From: Pseudomonadota bacterium
GTDB taxonomy: Bacteria; Pseudomonadota; Alphaproteobacteria; Rhizobiales; Rhizobiaceae
NCBI GenBank assembly: GCA_023390055.1
Contig: JAEWDP010000084.1
Span: forward strand, 1 to 29,245
Direction of reading: 5' to 3'
Length of the DNA: 29,245 nt
In this document: piece by piece, positions 15,285-23,323 of the stretch
How positions within the stretch are numbered: position 1 is the first letter of the stretch
How the letters are laid out: each line of letters opens with the position of its first letter
Made by a program: the position numbers and the translations under genes
The notes under the pieces: generated by a model
The model's database searches: none
The model's input: only the letters and a program-made list of their open reading frames with translations
What the model was told of the DNA's origin: nothing

Positions 15285-16055
15285 TTAGAAAAGGTCCTTG
15301 CGTTTTCGGATCTCCGTGAAGACTTCCTCGTCTGTTTTCGTTTCCATCAGGAGGTTGCGGCGGATGGAAGGATCTGCGGCACGCAGGAAGGGGTTGGTCT
15401 CCTTTTCCAATCCGATTGTGGTCGGGATTGTGAAGCGTCCTTCTGACAGCGCGTCCTCCACTTCACGGACACGGTTCTGCAGCCGAGGATTGTCAGGATC
15501 GACAGTTAGAGCAAAGCGGGCATTGGCGAGTGTGTACTCGTGGCCAAAGTAGACAGCTGTTTCATCGCGGAGTGCGGCAAGCTTCTGCAGTGAGTGCCAC
15601 ATGTCAGATGCTGGCCGCTCGAGCAGTCGGCCGCAACCCAGAGCGAACAATGTATCGGCGGCAAAAAGGATCTTGTCATCGATGAAGTGGTAGCAAATAT
15701 GCCCTGCCGTATGACCGGGCGTTTCGATCACGCATACCGTGTGATCCCCGAAGGAGAACTCGTCACCATCCATGACCGACTTGTCGAGGCCGGGAATTGC
15801 GACAGCTTCATTTACTGGTCCGATGATCTCTAGATCAAATTTGTTCTTGAGAGGCAGATTGCCTTCCACGTGATCCGTATGGTGATGGGTCGTGAGGATG
15901 TGAGTAAGCTTCCAGTCGCGACGCTGGAGCGCATCCAGGACTGGCTGCTCTTCTGGCGCATCAATCGATGCCGTCAGACCAGTTTCCGGGTCGTGGACCA
16001 AAACGCCGTAATTGTCGTTTCGACAGACAAAGACTTCAATTTCAAGTGGTTTCAT
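15285..16055 (-). CDS. gloB: Hydroxyacylglutathione hydrolase (glyoxalase II)
   Basis: A 256-residue metallo-beta-lactamase-fold enzyme that hydrolyses S-lactoylglutathione to lactate and glutathione, the second step of methylglyoxal detoxification. The binuclear metal site is complete: THHHTDH (56-62, with His57, His59, Asp61, His62), His109 in TPGHTAGH, bridging Asp128 in AADTLF and His166 in YFGHEYT. The C-terminal glutathione-binding HAGH_C region is present (NPRLQNRVREVEDAL, ETNPFLRAADPSIR). Length is standard. GGGGG lies about eight bases before the ATG. It diverges from the methyltransferase gene, an association I recall from other Rhizobiales. Confidence 0.96.
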   Translation of the reverse strand: MKPLEIEVFVCRNDNYGVLVHDPETGLTASIDAPEEQPVLDALQRRDWKLTHILTTHHHTDHVEGNLPLKNKFDLEIIGPVNEAVAIPGLDKSVMDGDEFSFGDHTVCVIETPGHTAGHICYHFIDDKILFAADTLFALGCGRLLERPASDMWHSLQKLAALRDETAVYFGHEYTLANARFALTVDPDNPRLQNRVREVEDALSEGRFTIPTTIGLEKETNPFLRAADPSIRRNLLMETKTDEEVFTEIRKRKDLF

Positions 16056-16109
16056 ATGCTACGCCCCCATTGCGATATCGGGTCGCAACATAATGTAGAC
16101 AGTCAGGCC

Positions 16110-16137
16110 TTGATGTCCAACTGCTCTCTGCTAGCAT
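16110..16137 (+). promoter_or_regulatory. Candidate promoter for a leaderless methyltransferase mRNA
   Basis: TTGATG (16110-16115) and TAGCAT (16132-16137) with a 16-base spacer give a modest match to a housekeeping promoter. The start site expected from it falls at 16144-16145, on the ATG of the methyltransferase gene, which has no visible ribosome-binding site. The match is weak and may be chance. Confidence 0.25.
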
Positions 16138-16144
16138 TTTAACA

Positions 16145-16909
16145 ATGCATACCGATATTGTCGATCTTCGCGAATTTTATCACTCATCACTTGGCCGTCT
16201 AGCCGAGCATTCCATCACGTTGGCACTTTCTTCCCTTTGGTCGAGACTTCCGGACGAGAGACTCGTGGGACTTGGATATACGGTTCCTTATCTCGATCGG
16301 TTCCGCTCCGATACCGAGCGTACCTTTGCCTTCATGCCAGCAGGACAAGGGGCGGTGAACTGGCCTGTAGGGGAACTGTCGTCTACAGCTCTTGTGTTCG
16401 ATGAAGAACTGCCCTTGCCAGATTCCTCCATCGATCGTGTTTTGATGGTGCATTCACTGGAATTTGCGGAAAATCCAAGGGAGACGTTGAAGGAGCTGTG
16501 GCGTGTTATCGCCCCTGGAGGACGTCTTGTAATTGTCGTGCCGAACCGCCGTGGTGTCTGGGCCCGGATGGAGCATACGCCGTTTGGATCTGGGCGACCG
16601 TATTCTCGTCGGCAACTGACAGCACTCTTGCGCGAAACGAACTTTACCCCGGCAGCAACCGCCGAAGCACTTTTTTTCCCACCCTCACGCGTCCGAACTG
16701 TTCTAAGGTTTAGAAATATGCTGGAGCGTATGGGGCGGCGGTTCTGGCCTGTGTTTTCAGGTGTCATCATCGTGGAGGCGCAAAAACGCCTCTATCAGGG
16801 CCTTCCAGTCGCTACGCGTGCATCGCGCCGTGTCTTTGTACCGGCGCTTGCTCCACGTGGTGTTCCGACAACGCGAGCGACTTCCGACACCCGAAACGGC
16901 AACGTGTGA
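16145..16909 (+). CDS. Class I SAM-dependent methyltransferase
   Basis: A 254-residue protein with a methyltransferase fold of the type annotated Methyltransf_11. Motif I is present in reduced form (LVGLGYTVPYLDRF, near 43-56), the central acidic motif appears as FDEELPLPDSSIDRVLMVHSLEF (about 84-106), and a post-motif APGGRLVIVVPNRRGVWAR strand lies near 129-147. A basic C-terminal extension (RRVFVPALAPRGVP, RATSDTRNGNV) follows. The substrate is unknown. It diverges from gloB with 89 bp between starts; the pairing recurs in rhizobia as far as I recall, but a functional link to glutathione chemistry is not shown. There is no obvious ribosome-binding site. Confidence 0.85.
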   Translation: MHTDIVDLREFYHSSLGRLAEHSITLALSSLWSRLPDERLVGLGYTVPYLDRFRSDTERTFAFMPAGQGAVNWPVGELSSTALVFDEELPLPDSSIDRVLMVHSLEFAENPRETLKELWRVIAPGGRLVIVVPNRRGVWARMEHTPFGSGRPYSRRQLTALLRETNFTPAATAEALFFPPSRVRTVLRFRNMLERMGRRFWPVFSGVIIVEAQKRLYQGLPVATRASRRVFVPALAPRGVPTTRATSDTRNGNV

Positions 16910-16990
16910 CCCTCGACAAAGGTCGTTTTCGGCTTTAATGCCACTAGGGCATCCGCCGTAAACAGTTTACTCCTCCAGAGGGTTGCTTCC

Positions 16991-18100
16991 ATGAGCATCG
17001 TCGTCAATCAACCTGTTCCGCGTCCAGGTATCCTGGATATTGCCGCCTATGTCCCGGGCAGGGAACGGGGAACCGGGGGAGCGCGGGTATTCAAGCTGTC
17101 ATCGAACGAGACCCCGTTGGGAGCAAGCCCGAAGGCAATTGCTGCCTTCCGCGGAGCCGCCGATAGTCTCCAGATCTATCCTGATGGCCAGGCACGCGAA
17201 TTACGGGAGGCGATTGCAGGCGTTCACGGCCTCAATGCTGCGAATATCATGTGCGGGAACGGTTCCGATGAACTGCTGGGGCTTCTTTGCCACGTCTATC
17301 TCGGTCCCGGCAATGAAGGAATCATCACCGAACACGGATTCCTAGTCTACAAGATCCAGATCATGGCTGCCGGTGCCACGCCGGTTGTTGTCAAAGAGAA
17401 AGACTGCCGAGTAGACGTTGATGCAATTCTTGCAGCAGTTACGGACAAAACCAAGATTGTGTTCGTCGCCAATCCCGGCAATCCCACGGGGACCTACGTA
17501 TCGGTTTCAGAAATCCGTCGCCTGCACGCTGAACTACCTAAGCATATTATTCTCGTTCTTGATGCCGCCTATGCGGAATATGTTCGCCGCAACGACTATG
17601 AAGCGGGGTTGGAACTTGTCTCCGCCAATAGCAATGTCGTTATGACCCGTACCTTTTCGAAGATTTACGGTTTGGCAGCTCTCCGGATTGGCTGGATTTA
17701 TGGACCCCATGCCATTATTGATGCCATGAATCGGGTTCGTGGCCCGTTCAATATGAACGCCCCCGCAATAGCCGCAGGTGCTGCTGCCGTCAGCGATCAG
17801 GCGTTCATTTCTAAAGCGGTTGATCACAACGTCTTCTGGATCAATGAACTCACCCATGCTTTCGAGGCAATTGGCCTTGCAGTGACGCCGTCCGTTGCTA
17901 ATTTCCTTCTCATCCATTTCCCTGATGTTGATGGAAAGCGTGCCGATGATGCCGATAACTATCTGGCCAGTCGCGGTTATATCCTGCGGGCAGTAGCGTC
18001 CTACGGATTTCCAAATTCGCTCCGTATGACCGTGGGCTCTGAAGAGGCTAATCGAGGGATCATCGGGTTGCTGACTGAATTTATGGGTAGGGGCCAATGA
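16991..18100 (+). CDS. hisC: Histidinol-phosphate/aromatic aminotransferase
   Basis: A 369-residue class I/II PLP aminotransferase of the HisC family. Landmarks are KLSSNETPLGASPKA (substrate and cofactor binding), CGNGSDELL (phosphate of PLP), NPGNPTG (161-167), Asp191 and Tyr194 in VLDAAYAEY, and Lys224 in TRTFSKIYGLAALRIGW as the Schiff-base lysine. HisC converts imidazole acetol phosphate to histidinol phosphate, but enzymes in this position can also transaminate aromatic keto acids. Its 4-bp overlap with tyrC supports a role in tyrosine/phenylalanine formation; the hisH-tyrC pair of Zymomonas mobilis is the known precedent. AGAGGG lies upstream of the ATG. Confidence 0.94.
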   Translation: MSIVVNQPVPRPGILDIAAYVPGRERGTGGARVFKLSSNETPLGASPKAIAAFRGAADSLQIYPDGQARELREAIAGVHGLNAANIMCGNGSDELLGLLCHVYLGPGNEGIITEHGFLVYKIQIMAAGATPVVVKEKDCRVDVDAILAAVTDKTKIVFVANPGNPTGTYVSVSEIRRLHAELPKHIILVLDAAYAEYVRRNDYEAGLELVSANSNVVMTRTFSKIYGLAALRIGWIYGPHAIIDAMNRVRGPFNMNAPAIAAGAAAVSDQAFISKAVDHNVFWINELTHAFEAIGLAVTPSVANFLLIHFPDVDGKRADDADNYLASRGYILRAVASYGFPNSLRMTVGSEEANRGIIGLLTEFMGRGQ

Positions 18101-19026
18101 GCGATCCGAACTTCAATCGGATAGCGTTGATCGGTATCGGCCTTATCGGTTCATCGATTGCTCGCGACATCAAGGAACTTGGACTTGCCAAGAATGTGGT
18201 GGTGTCGACACGAAGTGCCGATACATTAAAGCGTGCCGAGGAACTTGGACTGGGTACACATTATGTCAACTCGGCAGCGGAAGCTGTTAGGGACGCCGAT
18301 TTGGTCATTGTGTCAGTCCCGGTTGGAGCTTGCGCTGAAGTCGCAAAGCAGATTGCTCCGACACTAAAGCGTGGCGCGATTGTTACCGATGTGGGGTCGA
18401 CGAAGGAATCTGTCATAACACAGATGACGCCCCACATACCGGAAGGTGTACATTTCATTCCCGGCCATCCGCTCGCCGGAACGGAAAAGTCAGGACCCGA
18501 TGCGGGCTTTGCCGGTCTCTTCCAAGGTCGGTGGTGCATATTCACGCCGCTGCCTGGAACTGACCCTGCGGCGCTGGACAGGCTCAAGGCATTCTGGGTA
18601 GCGCTTGGCTCGAGGATCGACGAGATGGATGCGCAACATCATGACAAGGTGTTGGCCATCGTTTCGCATCTGCCGCATATCATCGCCTACAATATTGTCG
18701 GAACGGCAGATGATCTGGAAACTGTCACAGAGTCCGAAGTTATCAAGTATTCGGCGTCTGGCTTTCGGGACTTCACCCGTCTTGCTGCCTCCGATCCCAC
18801 AATGTGGCGTGATGTCTGTCTGCATAACCGAGATGCGATCCTCGAGATGTTATCTCGTTTCTCGGAAGATCTCGCATACCTGCAACGCGCGATCCGGTGG
18901 GGTGAGGGCGATAAGCTCTTTGATCTGTTTTCCCGCACTCGTGCCGTGCGTCGTTCGATTATTAAGGCAGGACAGGATGTTGATGCCCCCGATTTCGGGC
19001 GCCACGCGCTGGATACGAAAAAGTAG
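18097..19026 (+). CDS. tyrC: Prephenate/arogenate (cyclohexadienyl) dehydrogenase
   Basis: A 309-residue TyrA-family dehydrogenase, which oxidatively decarboxylates prephenate or arogenate on the route to tyrosine. The N-terminal Rossmann domain has GIGLIG at 13-18 and VSTRSADTLKRAEELG; the next strand is DADLVIVSVPVGA. Further conserved segments are VTDVGSTKESV, FIPGHPLAGTEKSGP (substrate and catalytic His) and HDKVLAIVSHLPHIIAYN (dimer helix). There is no chorismate mutase or ACT domain, as expected for the alphaproteobacterial TyrC type. The start overlaps hisC by ATGA. It converges with the DUF2125 gene eight bases later. Preference for prephenate or arogenate cannot be read off. Confidence 0.94.
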   Translation: MSDPNFNRIALIGIGLIGSSIARDIKELGLAKNVVVSTRSADTLKRAEELGLGTHYVNSAAEAVRDADLVIVSVPVGACAEVAKQIAPTLKRGAIVTDVGSTKESVITQMTPHIPEGVHFIPGHPLAGTEKSGPDAGFAGLFQGRWCIFTPLPGTDPAALDRLKAFWVALGSRIDEMDAQHHDKVLAIVSHLPHIIAYNIVGTADDLETVTESEVIKYSASGFRDFTRLAASDPTMWRDVCLHNRDAILEMLSRFSEDLAYLQRAIRWGEGDKLFDLFSRTRAVRRSIIKAGQDVDAPDFGRHALDTKK

Positions 19027-19033
19027 ACGGCAG

Positions 19034-20041
19034 TTAGATCGGTGGAATATTGCCGACCGGGATAAAGCCGCCGGCAAAGATCTTGCCACGGTCTATGGTG
19101 AGCTCTAGTGAAGCATTTCCGCTGTCGCCAGCCAGGGCAGACACGATGCCAACGACTGTCTGAAGGGTCGGAGCTATTTTGGGGAAAGCGTTTTGCAGGC
19201 TGTCGCTCCAGGCTTCGATCTGTTCGATTTTTAACTTCAGCCGACCGGATAGATAACCATCTCCATCGATCGAAAACGGCCCTGTTACAGTGACCAGGCG
19301 GCCTTCCCCAAGGTCGGCGGACAGTTTCCGCATTTCTCCTTCAAGGTTGTAGGGAGCGATCCCGCCTGGGTATGTGCCGTCAATCATTCCTGCACGCCCA
19401 AGGAGGGTCATGTCGAGGGTTGCGGTCATTGTGGGTAAGAATTCTGTCAACCCGTCACCGGAAGCGCGGACATTGTGGAGGCTAACAGCCGCGTCAAGAT
19501 CACCCTGGTTCTGGCGCAGATGAAGCTCGGTTCTTTCAACGGTAAAATTGACTGACTGGCCAGTGGAAGAAGAAGCAATGCTGGTGTTTGAATCCAAAAT
19601 AACAGAGGAGCTGCGCTCGATACCCTTGTGCTTGGCGATCAGGCTCGATTGAAGGCTCTCCCAGGTGCTGGATACGGTCAGACCATGGCTGCTGCGGAAC
19701 TGAGCCGGAGGATCCATTTCCCATACAATGTGAGCAGGGTCGTAAATCTGTGCAGCCGAGCGTACGGCACCGAAACTGGCGGAAATTCCATTGTTTTGGT
19801 CATCGATCTCGACTTTGGAACAAAACAGTCCAATTCTGAATGGATAGCCGCGGTACTCGGCATCACCGCATTTTACGAAGACACCGTTTTCCTGCTGGCT
19901 TCCCAACAATGTCAAGGTCTTGTCTCTCATTGCGGAGGCAGCGTAAAACCAGCCCCCGGTATAGGTGGCACTGGCAAGCATGATAGCAATTGCAAGGAGC
20001 AGAATTTTTCTGGAGGTGCCAGATTGGCTTGACGCTGCCAT
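19034..20041 (-). CDS. DUF2125-domain protein, probably membrane-anchored
   Basis: A 335-residue protein of the DUF2125 family. An uncleaved signal-anchor (KILLLAIAIMLASATYTGGWFYAASAM, about 11-37) is followed by a large periplasmic region with YRGYPFRIGLFC (a recurring family feature), VRSAAQIYDPAHIVWEMDPP, and repeated short beta strands. The general build recalls AsmA-like or lipid-transfer-type proteins, but no function is established. I chose ATG 20041 because GGAG lies six bases upstream; an earlier TTG (20053) overlaps that ribosome-binding site. It converges with tyrC and diverges from the gamma-glutamylcyclotransferase gene. That neighbourhood, as I recall, recurs in the order. Confidence 0.87.
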   Translation of the reverse strand: MAASSQSGTSRKILLLAIAIMLASATYTGGWFYAASAMRDKTLTLLGSQQENGVFVKCGDAEYRGYPFRIGLFCSKVEIDDQNNGISASFGAVRSAAQIYDPAHIVWEMDPPAQFRSSHGLTVSSTWESLQSSLIAKHKGIERSSSVILDSNTSIASSSTGQSVNFTVERTELHLRQNQGDLDAAVSLHNVRASGDGLTEFLPTMTATLDMTLLGRAGMIDGTYPGGIAPYNLEGEMRKLSADLGEGRLVTVTGPFSIDGDGYLSGRLKLKIEQIEAWSDSLQNAFPKIAPTLQTVVGIVSALAGDSGNASLELTIDRGKIFAGGFIPVGNIPPI

Positions 20042-20091
20042 GATGTTCTCCAATTGTGGAAATGCAGTGCGACATCAACTGACGGAAATGC

Positions 20092-20625
20092 ATGGCGTGG
20101 GATATGAACGATTTTTGGGTCTTTGGCTACGGCTCCTTGATGTGGAACCCTGGCTTCCCTTATCAGGAAAGTGTGCAAGCCCAAATTTTCGGCTACCGGC
20201 GCTCCCTTTGCATTCACTCTCACGTTCATCGTGGCACACCCGAAAATCCGGGACTTGTCCTCGGACTTGATCGTGGCGGATCCTGCCGCGGTATCGCATT
20301 TAGGGTCAGCCATGAGGATCGACACGAAGTTCTCGCCTATCTCAGGGAACGAGAACTTGTGACACATGTCTATAAGGAGAAAGTCCTATCTGCTGTGTTG
20401 AGCGATAAGAGGCAGATACAGGCGGTCAGCTATGTCGCGGATCGTTGTCATGATCAGTATGCCGGCATGCTTGATCACCGCAATGCGGCCGAAATCGTAC
20501 GTAATGCTGTCGGACAATCCGGACCAAACCTCGCCTATGTACTAAATACAGTCTCTCATTTGCGCGAAATCGGCATTCGCGATCATCTGCTGGAAGGTAT
20601 CGGCCGCATGGCCGCCGAGTGCTAG
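20092..20625 (+). CDS. ChaC-like gamma-glutamylcyclotransferase
   Basis: A 177-residue protein of the GGCT/ChaC superfamily. ChaC enzymes cleave glutathione to 5-oxoproline and Cys-Gly. The diagnostic substrate loop is FGYGSLMWNPGF (Gly12-Tyr13-Gly14-Ser15-Leu16), followed by GYRRSLCIHSHVHRG, GLVLGLDRGGSCRGIAFRV and LAYLREREL, whose Glu88 is the likely catalytic acid/base. Then come AVSYVAD and a helical C-terminus. Met5 (20104) could be an alternative start. Its TAG stop and that of the convergent acyltransferase gene share the four bases CTAG at 20622-20625. The protein is cytoplasmic. Glutathione as substrate is inferred from the family. Confidence 0.9.
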   Translation: MAWDMNDFWVFGYGSLMWNPGFPYQESVQAQIFGYRRSLCIHSHVHRGTPENPGLVLGLDRGGSCRGIAFRVSHEDRHEVLAYLRERELVTHVYKEKVLSAVLSDKRQIQAVSYVADRCHDQYAGMLDHRNAAEIVRNAVGQSGPNLAYVLNTVSHLREIGIRDHLLEGIGRMAAEC

Positions 20626-21416
20626 GCAACTGCCTCTCTGGATCGTAATTCAGCGATCCGCTTCACGGTTGCCGGGGGAAGCTCGATGTGTGGATTTGCC
20701 TCTACAGTCTCCATGAGCAGGGTGTCGCTGGCCTCTTCCAGGCTTTTAACCAATGTTTCAAAGAATGTATCAGGATCAAGGCCTGGCATGATCGGGGGAA
20801 GGATATGGACCTTGAAATGACCTGGAAAGCGGACTGAACGCCGACGCGGCCAGAACAGGCCGGGATGCATTGCGATAGGCACGACTGGAACCTGGACATC
20901 TCTATAGATGCGGGCAATTCCGTAGCGGTATTCCGGCGTTGCTCCGGGAGGACGACGCGTACCCTCCGGGTAGATGATCAGTTGTCTTCCGCATTTCATT
21001 TCTTGCTTTGCTCGTTCCATGACGCCGATCATGGCCTTTCCGCGAGCACTTCGATTTACCGGTATCATCCTCTGTTTGATGGCATACCAGCCAAAAAGGG
21101 GAATCCACAATAGTTCGCGTTTGAGGATGTAAACGGGATCATCCTGCCAGGGCAGAAGTGCGAATGTATCCCAAAACGACTGATGCTTCGGGGCAAAGAT
21201 ACATCCACCCTTTGGAATATTCTCAAGGCCCTGGATTTCAAAGCTGGTGCCGACGATCCTCTTCATCAGCCAGTGGTTGGACCGCGCCCAGTTTTTTGGA
21301 ATAAGATAAGCTTTCTTGCGCGGAAGGAGGAAGTAGACGGGTGTCAGCACAATCATCTGAAGAATCAGATTGGCATAAAATACAATATTGAACAGGATGG
21401 ATCGCACCATCAACAT
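20622..21416 (-). CDS. 1-acyl-sn-glycerol-3-phosphate acyltransferase-like protein
   Basis: A 264-residue PlsC-family acyltransferase (LPLAT superfamily), expected at the inner membrane to acylate lysophosphatidate or another lysolipid. It has an N-terminal hydrophobic stretch (about 5-31). The catalytic HX4D motif is HQSFWD (78-83), the second motif is near VYILKRELLWIPLFGW (95-110), and the substrate motif is IYPEGTRRPPG (148-158); VPVVPIAMHPG follows. I chose ATG 21416 because GGGGA lies about eight bases upstream; an earlier ATG (21431) has no ribosome-binding site, and 21410 is also possible. Rhizobial genomes carry several paralogues (PlsC, OlsA and others), so the exact substrate is open and no symbol is given. 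Confidence 0.9.
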   Translation of the reverse strand: MLMVRSILFNIVFYANLILQMIVLTPVYFLLPRKKAYLIPKNWARSNHWLMKRIVGTSFEIQGLENIPKGGCIFAPKHQSFWDTFALLPWQDDPVYILKRELLWIPLFGWYAIKQRMIPVNRSARGKAMIGVMERAKQEMKCGRQLIIYPEGTRRPPGATPEYRYGIARIYRDVQVPVVPIAMHPGLFWPRRRSVRFPGHFKVHILPPIMPGLDPDTFFETLVKSLEEASDTLLMETVEANPHIELPPATVKRIAELRSREAVA

Positions 21417-21505
21417 GCAGGAATTCCCCATTAGATCAACGGCTGCCTACACGAGATCGGACCACAACAAAAGCAGGCTTACGTACAAACACCACAATCG
21501 CTGGT

Positions 21506-22246
21506 TCACAGAGTGCTTTTGGTATTGTCCGAACTGTTTTCCTCATCGGTACGAAGACCGCTATTGTGGCCCAGTCCGACCCAATCGCGGATTGTCGCTG
21601 CAACGACCTTTGCATATTCCTGCATCATCGTTCGCACGACATCCGGATCTGTGAACCATGCTTTGCGCGTGAGGTCGGAATTGACCACCGGATAGGGGAT
21701 GAAAGATGTAACGGGATCGGCTCGGCGAAGTTCATGCAGGCTCCGCGGCATGTGATAATTTTGCGTGACGACCAGGACGACACTGAAGCTGTTGTCATGG
21801 ATCCACTTTGAGATTTCGTTGGCATTGCCGATCGTATCGAGAGCGTCGTAGCCTATGTCGATGCAACAGGAGAACAAATCCGATGGTGTTTGCGTCATCT
21901 TCTGGATCTGGGAGGGGCTGGTCGAAGGATGAGCGCCGGAGATAAGGAGCCGTTGCCCTGCCCCGTCGCGTAGCAGACCAATGGCCTGATCGATTCGTTG
22001 GTAGCCTCCAGTCAAGACCACAATCGCATCTGCCTTGACCCCTTCTGGCGGCTTGAGGGAAGCAACCGAGTCGGCGAACCAGAGGAAGCCACCGAATACG
22101 GCGGCAACGACCACGAGACTCCCGGTGATTAGCCAACGTGCAATTCGTCTCAGCCGGCTACGCCGCGAAAACAGCTGTCGCGTCAGACGTCCTCTTGGCC
22201 GTCCTTCAGAGGATCTGTTCTCCTTCGTTGGGCGAGTCGTACTCAT
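21506..22246 (-). CDS. YdcF/SanA-like DUF218 membrane protein
   Basis: A 246-residue protein with an Arg-rich N-terminus (1-36), one transmembrane helix (about 37-57, ARWLITGSLVVVAAVFGGFL) and a DUF218 domain. Conserved pieces are ADAIVVLTGGYQRIDQAIGLL, RLLISGAHP, IDIGYDALDTIGNANEI, VVTQNYHMPRSLHELRR and FIPYPV. Family members in E. coli (ElyC, SanA, YdcF) are linked to envelope integrity and lipid-carrier metabolism, so an envelope role is plausible but not shown. It lies between ftsX and the acyltransferase gene on the same strand (69 and 89 bp gaps) and may belong to the ftsEX transcript. Confidence 0.9.
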   Translation of the reverse strand: MSTTRPTKENRSSEGRPRGRLTRQLFSRRSRLRRIARWLITGSLVVVAAVFGGFLWFADSVASLKPPEGVKADAIVVLTGGYQRIDQAIGLLRDGAGQRLLISGAHPSTSPSQIQKMTQTPSDLFSCCIDIGYDALDTIGNANEISKWIHDNSFSVVLVVTQNYHMPRSLHELRRADPVTSFIPYPVVNSDLTRKAWFTDPDVVRTMMQEYAKVVAATIRDWVGLGHNSGLRTDEENSSDNTKSTL

Positions 22247-22315
22247 GATTCTGTCAATAGACCGAGAGCTGCGCCGATAACAGGCCTTTGTTCTGCCGTG
22301 CTAAAGCGTTGTAGG

Positions 22316-23323
22316 TTAGGACGCCGGTAGACCATCGGATCTTGCCGGGTCCGAGCGAATGAGATCGATCTCGTCGATCGTACGCATCACTGTGAGGCGC
22401 GCTGTCAAAGTCGTCAGCAAGGCAATCAAGATCATCGTGGCAAGAATGCCAAGATAGCCACCGAAGCCAAGAGAGAACGTTCCGAACAAGGCTGCGGCTT
22501 GATCACTTTCTGGCGTAGCACGGGAATTTGCCTGCCAGATACCAAGAATGGCAAATAAGGCGGCTGCAACAGCGCCACCTGCAGCCGATCCCTTCAGGCT
22601 GATCTTGAGGAAGTGCTTCTGGAACTCCCTAGCTACGAAAGTGCCCTCGGCCCCCACAAAATGGAGTACTTCGACGATATGGCGATTACCGGAGATGACC
22701 CCGCGAGTTGCAAAAACGACAGTCAGAACCATTGCAGTAAAAACAAGAACCAGCACGCCGGTTCCAATCATGACCGTCGTTCTTGCCATGGATACGAGTC
22801 GATCGACCCAGGTGCGGTGGTCATCCAGAAAAGCTTGCGGCAACTCGAGTGCAAGCAGTTCTCGCATTTCTGTAAAGTCAGGTGGGTTCTGTTCATCGAT
22901 CGTAATAACCACCAGCCGCGGGACAGGTAGCTCTTTCAGGTCGAGCCCGGCACCAAGCCACGGTTCAAGAAGCCGTGCTGTTGCCTGGTCATCCAGGATC
23001 GTTCCTTCTTTTGTACCAACAAAGCCGAGTGCCAGGTCCTTGGCCTTCTTGAGTGCGCTGTCCATGTCCAGGCCTTCTACAGGTTTGATCTGAATGGTGA
23101 TCTCCCGTGAAATCTGGCTTTGCCAGCCGATCGCAGTGACACGCACCATGCTGACAGCGCCCAAGGTCAGGCATGCGAGGAAGGCCATGATCGCAATGAC
23201 AACGATCAGCGCATTGCCCTGGATATTGGAGGGCGGAAGAATAGGGCCTGTAGGACGGACACGCATTTCAGAGCGCCGCGATTGGGCTGTTGTCGTAGGG
23301 CCGGGGCGCGTTATCTCACTCAT
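22316..23323 (-). CDS. ftsX: Cell-division ABC transporter permease FtsX
   Basis: A 335-residue FtsX-type permease with the family layout: a cytoplasmic N-terminus (1-37, Pro-rich), first helix (about 38-60, ALIVVIAIMAFLACLTLGAVSMV), a periplasmic domain of about 120 residues (SREITIQIKPVEG to DDHRTWVDRL), then three helices in the C-terminal half, and a short cytoplasmic tail. Beside FtsE it forms an ABC complex that does not transport but signals to peptidoglycan hydrolase activators at the division site. The start lies 8 bp inside the end of ftsE, so they are coupled. Helix VVFATRGVISGNRHIVEVLHFVGA carries the usual coupling segment. Confidence 0.94.
   Translation of the reverse strand: MSEITRPGPTTTAQSRRSEMRVRPTGPILPPSNIQGNALIVVIAIMAFLACLTLGAVSMVRVTAIGWQSQISREITIQIKPVEGLDMDSALKKAKDLALGFVGTKEGTILDDQATARLLEPWLGAGLDLKELPVPRLVVITIDEQNPPDFTEMRELLALELPQAFLDDHRTWVDRLVSMARTTVMIGTGVLVLVFTAMVLTVVFATRGVISGNRHIVEVLHFVGAEGTFVAREFQKHFLKISLKGSAAGGAVAAALFAILGIWQANSRATPESDQAAALFGTFSLGFGGYLGILATMILIALLTTLTARLTVMRTIDEIDLIRSDPARSDGLPAS

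Noticed and set aside
16056..16144. Minus-strand promoter TTGGAC-N17-TACATT for gloB
   Set aside because: Both hexamers match poorly and would overlap the opposing candidate; too weak to list.
17534..18097. 187-codon minus-strand frame inside hisC
   Set aside because: Shadow of hisC; no family or ribosome-binding site.
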